Origin: Lentisphaerota bacterium
GTDB lineage: Bacteria; Verrucomicrobiota; Kiritimatiellia; JAAZAB01
Assembly: GCA_016182435.1 (NCBI GenBank)
Contig: JACPGN010000018.1
Coordinates: forward strand, 1-6,355
DNA: 6,355 nt
Direction: 5' to 3'
The notes under the pieces were generated by a model that worked only from the letters and a program-made list of their open reading frames with translations, was not told the DNA's origin and made no database searches. A program made the translations under genes and the position numbers. This document shows positions 1 to 5,152 of the stretch, in pieces. The number at the start of each line of letters is the position of its first letter. Within the stretch, counting starts at the first letter, position 1.

Positions 1-447
1 GCCTATGACGCCGACATAGCCGGAGCAGCCCAGGAATACGGCGTGGACGAGCGTTTGATCCGGGCGGTCATCTGGCGCGAAAGCCATTTTAAGCGGCGGC
101 GGGTGGGTTCGCGCGGCGAAATCGGGCTTATGCAGGTTACCGAGAACGCGGCCCGCGAGTGGGCCGCCGCCGCGCGGGAACCCGTGCCAGGGAAGCGTGA
201 ACTGTTTAAGCCCTCCATCAATATCCGCGCGGGAACCTGGTACCTGCAGCGCGCCATTAAATACTGGTCGGCCAAGCCCAATCCCCTGCCCTACGCGCTC
301 GCCGAATATAACGCCGGACGCTCTGTTACCCTGCGCTGGGCGGAGCACGACCAGAACGATCCCAATATCTTCTGGAACGCCATCAGCTACCCGACCACCC
401 GGCGCTACGTGCGGGATATTCTGGCCAGTTACCGCCGTAGCCGCTAA
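1..447 (+). CDS. Lytic transglycosylase, SLT domain (5' end outside window)
   Basis: The reading frame is open from base 1 to the TAA at 445-447, so 148 residues of a longer protein are visible and the true start lies upstream. A GTG at 43 is in frame but would cut into the conserved fold (YGVDERLIRAVIWRESHF), so it is not chosen as the start. Visible family-1 transglycosylase motifs are the catalytic Glu in RESHF (visible residue 27), GLMQ (42-45), AGTWYLQ (78-83) and AEYNAG (101-106). Enzymes of this family cleave the MurNAc-GlcNAc bond of peptidoglycan without water, forming 1,6-anhydro-MurNAc, in the periplasm. The Ala usual before GLMQ (GAxGLMQ) is Glu here (GEIGLMQ). The short C-terminus ending about 40 residues after AEYNAG suits an Slt70/MltE-like catalytic domain at the end of the protein. 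Export signal and N-terminal domains cannot be judged. It converges on the ABC exporter gene. Confidence 0.85.
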   Translation, partial: AYDADIAGAAQEYGVDERLIRAVIWRESHFKRRRVGSRGEIGLMQVTENAAREWAAAAREPVPGKRELFKPSINIRAGTWYLQRAIKYWSAKPNPLPYALAEYNAGRSVTLRWAEHDQNDPNIFWNAISYPTTRRYVRDILASYRRSR

Positions 448-662
448 TCTCAGGGGGCCTTCCGCAGATTTATCTGCCTCTGGAGGAATCTGTGGGGCGA
501 TCGGAAAGAATTCACCTAACCGGAGACACGGAGGAAGATGTTCTCCTCACGTGTTCTCTTCCGACCAATCGTGGCGCGCGGCGCGCCACACTCATGTGGG
601 GAGAGGGGAAGAGATCAAAAAGACGGATATTGCTCCGTGCCTCCGTGGTGAGTTTTTTTCTT
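448..662. other. Convergent intergenic spacer, no gene
   Basis: These 215 bases lie between the ends of the transglycosylase (+) and ABC exporter (-) genes. I see no credible small ORF. A short imperfect hairpin follows the transglycosylase stop: CCGCAGATT at 462-470 pairs with AATCTGTGG at 487-495 with one G-U pair, and a competing hairpin GCAGAT/ATCTGC lies at 464-477. Neither is followed by a T-run. The remainder is the large palindrome at 511-652, followed by seven T's at 653-659, which could end plus-strand transcription. Confidence 0.6.
511..652. repeat. Nested imperfect palindrome, about 140 bp
   Basis: The outer arms pair in three blocks: TCACC (512-516) with GGTGA (647-651), CGGAG (521-525) with CTCCG (641-645), and CACGGAG (527-533) with CTCCGTG (633-639). 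An inner pair is CTCTTCC (556-562) with GGAAGAG (607-613). The centre is a perfect palindrome, GTGGCGCGC (571-579), one base, GCGCGCCAC (581-589). All layers share nearly the same axis (about 580-585). A run of seven T's follows at 653-659. It may act as a bidirectional terminator between the convergent genes, or be a dispersed MITE-like or REP-like repeat. CACGGAGGCACGGAG-type arms look familiar from other bacterial genomes, but that is memory, not a search. Confidence 0.6.
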
Positions 663-2450
663 TCATTCCGAATCTTCCACGAGCGGCGCAAACTGCAGAT
701 CGTAAAGACGCCGGTAGATTCCATTCAGGTCCAGCAATTCCTGGTGCTTGCCGGTTTCCACCAGGCGGCCCGCCTCCAGCACCAGAATCCGCTCGCAATG
801 CCTGATCGTGGACAGGCGATGGGCAATGGCAAACACCGTGCGCCCCGCCATCAATTCGTCGAGCGCGGCCTGAACCAGCCGTTCCGATTCGCTGTCCAGG
901 GCGCTGGTGGCCTCGTCCAGAATCAGGATCGGCGGGTTACGCAGAATCGCCCGCGCAATCGCCAGGCGCTGGCACTCGCCGCCGGAGAGATGCACGCCGC
1001 GCTCGCCGATAACCGTGTTGTAGCCTTGCGGCATCCGCAAAATGAACTCGTGGGCGTGCGCGCGCCGGGCGGAGAGTTCAACGGCCGCGCGCGAGGCCTC
1101 GGTATGCCCGTAGGCGATATTGGCCGCCACGGTATCGTTGAAGAGAATCGTCTCCTGGGTCACCATCCCGATCTGCTGGCGCAACGACCTGAGCGTAAAG
1201 CGCCGGATGTCCGTGCCGTTAATCAGCACGCTTCCGGCGGAAACGTCGTAAAAGCGCGGGATCAGGTTGACCAGCGTGGTCTTGCCCGCCCCGGAGTTGC
1301 CCACAATGGCCACGCGCTCGCCGGCGGCGACCGTGAAAGACAAGTCGCGCAACACCGGCTTTTGATCGTAAGCAAACTGGACGCGGTCAAAACTCAACTT
1401 GGCGACGCGTTCGCACAGCTCAAGGGCGTCCGGCGCATCCTTGATCGCCACGGGCGTATCCAGGATTTCAAAGATGCGGTCGGCCGAGGCCGAGGTCTGC
1501 TGAATATGCAGGTGAATCTTGCTGAGCTTCTTGACCGGCTCGTAAAGCGTCAGCATGGCCACGGCAAAGATCATGAAATCAGCCGCGCTCATGCGCGCCC
1601 AGCGGGCATAGAGCATGACCAGGGCCAGGCCCACAATGGAGATGAACACGATCAGCGGCTCGATGCTGGCCTTGGCGCGGGCCACGCGCATGATCCGGCC
1701 GAAAAAGTGCTGGCATTGTTCGCTGAAGCGCGCGACCTCGTAGCCTTCCATGGAAAAAGCCTTCACGATGCGAATGCCGGTCAGCGCTTCCTGGATGATG
1801 GAGACCAGGGCGGCGAGCCGTTCCTGGCCGTGCCGGGCATAACGGCGCACCCGCCGGCCAAAGAGCACAATCGGAATAAGACAGATCGGAAACAGAACCA
1901 GGCTGGCAAAGGCCAGGACGGGATCCAGCCAGAAGAGATAGCCGGCCACGCCCAGCAGCACAAAGGGCTCCTTGAGCAGGTCCCCCAGGATCACCGAGAC
2001 GGCGCGTTCCAGCATCATTGAGTCGTTAACTATCCGGGAAATGAGCTCGCCGGTTCGGCTTTTGGAAAAATAGCGCACCGAAAGATCCTGCAGATGGGCA
2101 AAGGTCGCCACGCGCAGGTCCATGACCACGCGGTTCCCGACCCATTGGATGAAATAATCGCTCAGGAACTGTCCCCCACCCCGGCCGGCGGCAAGCAACG
2201 GAAGGCCCAGCGCCAGGAAAATTACGTTCCGCCACGGCGCGTTCTGAAAGATCTCGTGCAGGATGTTGCGCGCGGCCATGAGCAAGCCCGTGGTGGATCC
2301 GGCGAAGGCCGCGCCGCAGATGGCGCCGACGATAAGGCGCAGCAGGTAGGGACGCGTATAGCGCACCAGCCGCTTATAGGAGGCCCACTGCTGGCTCCAG
2401 CTTGTGGAAGATTTCCGCTTTGGGCTTCTCTTTTTTTCCCTGGCCATCAT
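663..2450 (-). CDS. ABC exporter, fused permease-ATPase (MsbA-like)
   Basis: A 595-residue half-transporter, the usual length for MsbA-type exporters, which work as homodimers in the inner membrane. In MsbA itself the cargo is lipid A-core flipped to the periplasmic face; here the cargo is not provable. The membrane domain spans about residues 35-315 with hydrophobic segments near 37-59, 75-95, 160-200 (two), 265-281 and 287-307. The ATPase domain has an A-loop Tyr (361), Walker A GNSGAGKT (384-391), Q-loop Gln432, signature LSGGECQ (488-494), Walker B with D512-E513 in LDEATSALD, and switch His544. All catalytic residues are present, so it should be active. The signature is slightly unusual: Glu-Cys stands where Gln-Arg or Gln-Gln is common. 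Two adjacent ATGs (2448-2450 and 2445-2447) could both start it, with no strong Shine-Dalgarno, only a weak AAGA. A candidate promoter lies at 2485-2512. Alternative identities are other lipid or drug exporters of the same fold. Confidence 0.9.
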   Translation of the reverse strand: MMAREKKRSPKRKSSTSWSQQWASYKRLVRYTRPYLLRLIVGAICGAAFAGSTTGLLMAARNILHEIFQNAPWRNVIFLALGLPLLAAGRGGGQFLSDYFIQWVGNRVVMDLRVATFAHLQDLSVRYFSKSRTGELISRIVNDSMMLERAVSVILGDLLKEPFVLLGVAGYLFWLDPVLAFASLVLFPICLIPIVLFGRRVRRYARHGQERLAALVSIIQEALTGIRIVKAFSMEGYEVARFSEQCQHFFGRIMRVARAKASIEPLIVFISIVGLALVMLYARWARMSAADFMIFAVAMLTLYEPVKKLSKIHLHIQQTSASADRIFEILDTPVAIKDAPDALELCERVAKLSFDRVQFAYDQKPVLRDLSFTVAAGERVAIVGNSGAGKTTLVNLIPRFYDVSAGSVLINGTDIRRFTLRSLRQQIGMVTQETILFNDTVAANIAYGHTEASRAAVELSARRAHAHEFILRMPQGYNTVIGERGVHLSGGECQRLAIARAILRNPPILILDEATSALDSESERLVQAALDELMAGRTVFAIAHRLSTIRHCERILVLEAGRLVETGKHQELLDLNGIYRRLYDLQFAPLVEDSE

Positions 2451-2484
2451 TTGCTGATCTTATGATTAACCAAACATATTTGAA

Positions 2485-2512
2485 ATTTTAAACCAAGGTA
2501 TATGTCTGTCAT
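2485..2512 (-). promoter_or_regulatory. Candidate sigma70 promoter for the ABC exporter
   Basis: On the minus strand, ATGACA (2507-2512; 5 of 6 to TTGACA) is followed after 16 bases by TAAAAT (2485-2490; 5 of 6 to TATAAT). The start point would be near 2478, giving a 5' leader of about 28 nt before the ATG at 2450. The ATGAC part of the -35 box is the outer end of the palindromic repeat at 2508-2571. The region is AT-rich, so chance matches are more likely here. Confidence 0.45.
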
Positions 2513-2571
2513 TCCCGCGAAGGCGGGAATCCAGTCCGGCTTTTCTGGATTCCCATTTTCATGGGAATGAC
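2508..2571. repeat. Double-hairpin palindromic repeat (REP-like)
   Basis: Two 27-base arms, 2508-2534 and 2545-2571, are inverted copies with five mismatches, separated by ten bases. Each arm is also a perfect hairpin: ATTCCCGC-GAAG-GCGGGAAT (2511-2530) and ATTCCCAT-TTTC-ATGGGAAT (2549-2568). Outer GTC/GAC and inner CCAG/CTGG can pair, so the element can form two stem-loops on a common stem. Four of the five differences between arms fall as paired GC-to-AT changes that keep both hairpins perfect. The GTCATTCCCGCGAA..GCGGGAATCCAG type is, from memory, a very common intergenic palindrome in many proteobacterial and other genomes. Its function here is unknown. Confidence 0.75.
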
Positions 2572-2613
2572 AAGAACTCGGACGGTCGTTCATCAAATGT
2601 TCAACATAATATG

Positions 2614-2640
2614 ACTAGATTCTACGAAGTAGAATCTAGT
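2614..2640 (-). repeat. Perfect 12-bp hairpin spanning the trxB stop codon
   Basis: ACTAGATTCTAC (2614-2625) and GTAGAATCTAGT (2629-2640) are perfect inverted copies with a three-base loop. The stop codon of trxB (TAG, 2636-2638) and part of its last codon lie inside one arm. On the trxB transcript it forms a strong stem but is not followed by a U-run (CATATTATG follows), so it is not a standard intrinsic terminator. It may protect the 3' end, act as a weak terminator, or be a short palindromic repeat that landed on the gene end. It is AT-rich, unlike trxB. Confidence 0.65.
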
Positions 2641-3553
2641 GCTTCAAATAGTGCTCCACCTCGATGGCCGCCATGCAACCGGTAGCGGCCGCGGTGACGG
2701 CCTGACGATAAAAACGGTCCTGCACGTCGCCGGCGGCAAAGACCCCCGGCACGCTGGTGCGCGTGTGTTCGGTGATGATGTAGCCATTGTCATCCATGGC
2801 CACCTGACCGGCAAAGGCCTTGGTGTTCGGCTTGTGCCCGATGGCGATAAATACGCCTGCGACCGGCAAAACCGTGAGCGCGCCAGTTTTAACGTTCTTC
2901 AGCCGCAACCCGGTAACTTCGCCTTGGCGGATATCGAGCACCTCGTTCACGATCGTGTCCCACAAAATAGTTATTTTGGGGTGCTGCCTGACACGCTCGG
3001 CCATGACCCGCGACGCGCGAAACTCCGTCCGCCGGTGGATTACCGTGACCTGCGCGGCAAACCGCGTAAGAAAGAGCGCGTCCTCCATGGCGGTATCGCC
3101 CCCGCCCACTACGGCTACGGGCTTATCGCGATAGAGAACCCCATCGCAGGTGGCGCAACCGGATACGCCCCGGCCCAGCAATTTCTGCTCGGATTCCAAT
3201 CCCAGGTATTGCGCGCTGGCGCCTGTGGCGATAATCACGGTAAGAGCCTGGAGCGCCTCGCCGCTATCCAGGGTAAGAACAAAGGGCGCGCGCTTGAAAT
3301 CCACGGCCGTGACCTCGCCGCTGGTCAGGCGCGTCCCGCAGCGCTCGGCTTGCTTCCGCATTTTTTCCATGAGCTCCGTGCCATCCACGGCCTCCGGAAA
3401 TCCGGGATAGTTTTCAACGCTGGTGGTGGTGGTCAACTGTCCGCCGGGCTGGGCGCCCTCGATAATGATGGGATTCAAGTTGGCGCGCGCCGCGTAGATT
3501 GCCGCGGTGTACCCGGCCGGGCCTCCGCCAATAATGACTAACTGTTCCGCCAT
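2636..3553 (-). CDS. trxB: Thioredoxin reductase (NADPH)
   Basis: A 305-residue, full-length low-molecular-weight thioredoxin reductase. It passes electrons from NADPH through FAD and a disulfide to thioredoxin in the cytoplasm. Visible are the FAD-binding GGGPAG (9-14), the redox pair C133-A-T-C136 followed by DG, the NADPH-binding GGGDTA (150-155), the HRRTEFRA motif (173-180) whose Arg pair recognises the 2'-phosphate of NADPH, and the second FAD motif GDVQD (275-279). All key residues are present, so NADPH rather than NADH or ferredoxin is the expected donor. The start ATG (3551-3553) has a clear Shine-Dalgarno, AGGAG, 8 nt upstream (3562-3566), and a promoter is visible at 3586-3614. The last codon and stop sit in a hairpin. 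No thioredoxin gene is adjacent. It is divergent from the LTxxQ/sigma cluster and seems to be transcribed alone. Confidence 0.96.
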   Translation of the reverse strand: MAEQLVIIGGGPAGYTAAIYAARANLNPIIIEGAQPGGQLTTTTSVENYPGFPEAVDGTELMEKMRKQAERCGTRLTSGEVTAVDFKRAPFVLTLDSGEALQALTVIIATGASAQYLGLESEQKLLGRGVSGCATCDGVLYRDKPVAVVGGGDTAMEDALFLTRFAAQVTVIHRRTEFRASRVMAERVRQHPKITILWDTIVNEVLDIRQGEVTGLRLKNVKTGALTVLPVAGVFIAIGHKPNTKAFAGQVAMDDNGYIITEHTRTSVPGVFAAGDVQDRFYRQAVTAAATGCMAAIEVEHYLKH

Positions 3554-3585
3554 GACTTAAGCTCCTGCCGTGTTTTCCGAGTTGC

Positions 3586-3614
3586 ACTATACCCTGGCGG
3601 CCGCCCATTTTCCA
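3586..3614 (-). promoter_or_regulatory. Candidate sigma70 promoter of trxB
   Basis: On the minus strand, TGGAAA (3609-3614; 4 of 6 to TTGACA) is followed after exactly 17 bases by TATAGT (3586-3591; 5 of 6 to TATAAT). Transcription would start near 3579, leaving a leader of about 26 nt that contains the AGGAG ribosome site. The -10 box stands out because the flanking sequence is GC-rich. Confidence 0.55.
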
Positions 3615-3649
3615 GTATTCTTTTTGTAACCGGCGGGCGCCCTCCGGCG

Positions 3650-3681
3650 ACTCTATCAATAGAAGCAAGCAACTCTATCAA
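3650..3681. repeat. Direct repeat ACTCTATCAA x2, 22-bp period
   Basis: The ten-base word ACTCTATCAA occurs at 3650-3659 and again at 3672-3681. The 22-bp period is about two helical turns, placing both copies on the same DNA face. They lie 36-67 bp upstream of the trxB -35 box, a position suited to an activator, and also upstream of the LTxxQ gene. No known operator is recognised; chance is possible. Confidence 0.35.
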
Positions 3682-3726
3682 CTAACCAAGGAGGTGCGCT
3701 AATTAAAAGCATAGGAATTTCAATGT

Positions 3727-3776
3727 TGTAGCCGGGGTCGGCGACCCCCGGACCGGCCTCAACGAGGCCGACTACA
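3727..3776. repeat. Palindrome with outer stem and two inner hairpins
   Basis: An outer stem TGTAG (3727-3731) / CTACA (3772-3776) encloses two hairpins: GGGGTC-GGC-GACCCC (3734-3748), extendable with CC/GG over one bulged C, and CGGCCTC-AAC-GAGGCCG (3754-3770). The result is a three-way-junction shape on either strand. No T-run follows. Its two-hairpin design is like that of the 2508-2571 element but the sequence differs. It may be a dispersed palindromic repeat; a leader RNA structure for the downstream gene is the alternative. Confidence 0.55.
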
Positions 3777-3893
3777 GCCTGCCTTGAGCAGGGCCGAAGG
3801 GCTTTTAGTTGCCGAAGGCCTAATTCAAAAATGCTGATGAATGGCAACGTTCTCAAAAGAGCTAAACTAAACATTAAACCAAGGAGTTCGGCA

Positions 3894-4388
3894 ATGAAAA
3901 CGACAAGAGGATTGATCTGCATAGCGGCACTGACTATGCTCGTGACCAGCCCAGTATGGAGCCTGGCCGCCGATAAAACCGGCGCGGCCGAGCGGGGCAA
4001 GCCTGAAGGCAAAGGCTTCGGCGGAGCTTTGATGGCCGAGCTGGAAAAATTGGATCTGACCGCCGACCAGAGCCAGCAGATTGCTTCCATCGTAAAGCTA
4101 AACCGGGAAGCAATGAAAGAGGCCCGCAGCGAGTGGAGCGAAGCGCGCGCGGCGCTGGAGCGCCAGATTCAGAATACGGTTTTTGATGAGCAAGCCGTGC
4201 GCAGCGCTTGCCGGAAAGTCGCCGCCTCTGGCGAAGAGTTCGCCGTGCAACGCGCCAAAATCGCAAGTCAGGTTCGCGCCGTGCTGACCAGCGAACAGCT
4301 CGCCGAACTGGACAAGCTCCGCGCCGAAGCGCGCGGCAAAATCGGCAAGCGCTTCGCCAAGGAGCATGGCGCGCCGGTGGGCGAATGA
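3894..4388 (+). CDS. Secreted Spy/CpxP-like LTxxQ-motif protein
   Basis: A 164-residue periplasmic protein. An upstream in-frame ATG (3831) exists, but the ATG at 3894 is preferred: AAGGAG (3881-3886) sits 7 nt before it and it begins a clean signal peptide (Lys/Arg start, hydrophobic core at 6-22, likely cut after SLA or SLAA at residue 25-26). The mature part is strongly charged and helical, with the two hallmark motifs LTADQ (55-59) and LTSEQ (131-135) of the Spy/CpxP/ZraP/CnrX superfamily. Members act as periplasmic chaperones (Spy), inhibitors of envelope stress sensing (CpxP) or metal sensors (CnrX, ZraP). One Cys (106) is present; no obvious His-rich metal site is seen. It precedes an ECF sigma gene by 159 nt, so it may feed the sigma pathway or be one of its targets. 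The family is clear; the specific role is not. Confidence 0.8.
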   Translation: MKTTRGLICIAALTMLVTSPVWSLAADKTGAAERGKPEGKGFGGALMAELEKLDLTADQSQQIASIVKLNREAMKEARSEWSEARAALERQIQNTVFDEQAVRSACRKVAASGEEFAVQRAKIASQVRAVLTSEQLAELDKLRAEARGKIGKRFAKEHGAPVGE

Positions 4389-4448
4389 CCCTCCTCTGGC
4401 GAGTAAAGTTGCGCGCCCTAAGCCTGGTAAGAACGCTTAATGGCCAGC

Positions 4449-4476
4449 GGAAGGCCGACGTGGAAGTCGGCCCTCC
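4449..4476. repeat. Hairpin repeat between LTxxQ gene and sigma gene
   Basis: GGCCGAC (4453-4459) and GTCGGCC (4466-4472) form a perfect 7-bp stem with a GTGGAA loop, extended by GGA (4449-4451) / TCC (4474-4476) across one A-C mismatch. CTCCAAAATC follows, so there is no U-tract and it is not a classical terminator. It shares the GGCCGAC core with the element at 3727-3776. It could reduce read-through from the LTxxQ gene into the sigma gene or be a mobile palindrome. Confidence 0.5.
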
Positions 4477-4547
4477 AAAATCTACGGATGGCGTGGCGGG
4501 CCTCCCGATTTATTGGGACTGGCTGGACTCATATTGCGAGGCAGGTC

Positions 4548-5150
4548 ATGACCAGCATAGACGCACCCGGCAGCGACCAGGCGATCATTGAACGCGTCCG
4601 CAATGGGGAGATCAATGCCTTTGGCGAGCTGATGACCCGTTACCGGGCATGGGTTTTTGCGATCGTGCTCAGGCATGTCCCGCCTAACTGCGCCGAGGAG
4701 CTTGCGCATGACATCTTTGTTGAAGCCTATAAAGCTTTGCCGACTTACCGGGGCGCCGCCGAGTTCCGGCACTGGCTCGCCGGCATTGCCGTGCGGCAGT
4801 GTTGCACGTTCTGGCGCCGAGCCAGCCGCCAGCCGCAGAGTTGCCGGCTCAGCGATCTATCGAGCGCAACGCAGACGTGGCTGGACCAGGCCAGCCAGGC
4901 TGTTTCCCGGGAAATAGCCGAACGGCAGGACCAGCATCAGACGGCGCGCGAATTACTCGCTTACGCGCTCGACCGGTTAAGCGCCGAGGATCGGACCTTG
5001 ATAACGCTCATCCATCTTGAGGAGCGCCCGGTGCGTGAGGCAGCCAAATTATTGGGCTTAAGCGCCGTTAATGTCAAGGTCCGCGCCCATCGCGCGCGCG
5101 CGCGGATGCGACAGATCATTGGGCAACTACTGAAACACGAGGAGGGCTAA
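4548..5150 (+). CDS. ECF-type RNA polymerase sigma factor
   Basis: A 200-residue sigma70-family factor with only regions 2 and 4, the ECF layout. Region 2 spans about residues 10-95: the AFGELMTRYRAWVF helix (24-37), then the core- and -10-binding AEELAHDIFVEAYKALPTY (49-67) and EFRHWLAGIA (72-81). Region 4 spans about 137-194, with LDRLSAEDRTLITL (141-154) and a helix-turn-helix EAAKLLGLSAVNVKVRAHRARARM (164-187). The frame is open back to 4440, but the ATG at 4548 is chosen: GAGG (4538-4541) lies 6 nt upstream, and the extra 36 codons would run through the hairpin at 4449-4476 with no ribosome site. Its end carries the GAGGAGGG ribosome site of the next gene, so the two are translationally close. 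It should direct polymerase to stress-regulon promoters once freed from its anti-sigma. No ECF promoter for its own operon is clear. Confidence 0.9.
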   Translation: MTSIDAPGSDQAIIERVRNGEINAFGELMTRYRAWVFAIVLRHVPPNCAEELAHDIFVEAYKALPTYRGAAEFRHWLAGIAVRQCCTFWRRASRQPQSCRLSDLSSATQTWLDQASQAVSREIAERQDQHQTARELLAYALDRLSAEDRTLITLIHLEERPVREAAKLLGLSAVNVKVRAHRARARMRQIIGQLLKHEEG

Positions 5151-5152
5151 AC

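Larger units (their letters stand above)
2451..2635. other. AT-rich spacer between exporter and trxB
   Basis: This 185-bp spacer between two minus-strand genes is clearly more AT-rich than its surroundings near 2455-2505 and 2590-2640. It holds no ORF of note. From the exporter side outward it contains a candidate exporter promoter, the double-hairpin repeat at 2508-2571, about 40 bases without recognised structure (2572-2613), and the hairpin overlapping the trxB stop. The separation and the hairpin suggest the exporter and trxB are separate transcription units. Confidence 0.55.
3554..3893. other. 340-bp divergent intergenic region
   Basis: This region separates trxB (-) from the LTxxQ gene (+). 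It carries the trxB promoter, a pair of direct repeats (3650-3681), an orphan Shine-Dalgarno-like AAGGAGG (3688-3694) followed only by GTG-CGC-TAA, a folded palindrome (3727-3776), a small stem CCTGC/GCAGG (3778-3792) and GCCGAAGG repeated at 3793-3800 and 3811-3818. I find no convincing sigma70 promoter for the plus-strand gene and no ORF with coding character, so the upstream gene of the cluster may use a non-housekeeping promoter. Confidence 0.5.

Noticed and set aside
462..495. Hairpin after the transglycosylase stop as an intrinsic terminator
   Set aside because: The stem contains a G-U pair and competing pairings, and no T-run follows; it is only mentioned in the spacer entry.
492..2021. 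A 509-codon plus-strand open frame opposite the exporter
   Set aside because: It is antisense to a gene with complete Walker A, signature, Walker B and switch His motifs. Its translation is low-complexity (His, Gln, Arg, Gly-rich) with no recognisable domain, typical of the mirror frame of a GC-rich gene.
2639..3541. A 300-codon plus-strand open frame opposite trxB
   Set aside because: It mirrors trxB almost exactly and has no domain or ribosome site; trxB carries all family motifs.
3714..3739. GGAATTT followed 16 bases later by GTC, resembling an ECF promoter
   Set aside because: The second half falls inside the palindrome at 3727-3776, the -10 match is only three bases and no similar site precedes the sigma gene, so it is not distinguishable from chance.
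3831..3893. Upstream ATG that would extend the secreted LTxxQ protein by 21 residues
   Set aside because: It has no Shine-Dalgarno and would bury the signal peptide, whereas the ATG at 3894 has AAGGAG at 7 nt and begins the signal peptide.
511..4476. CRISPR array suggested by several palindromic elements
   Set aside because: The elements differ in sequence, are scattered between genes and have no regular spacers or cas genes.
4440..4547. N-terminal extension of the sigma factor by 36 residues
   Set aside because: It has no ribosome site and would translate the hairpin repeat at 4449-4476; region 2 begins properly after the ATG at 4548.
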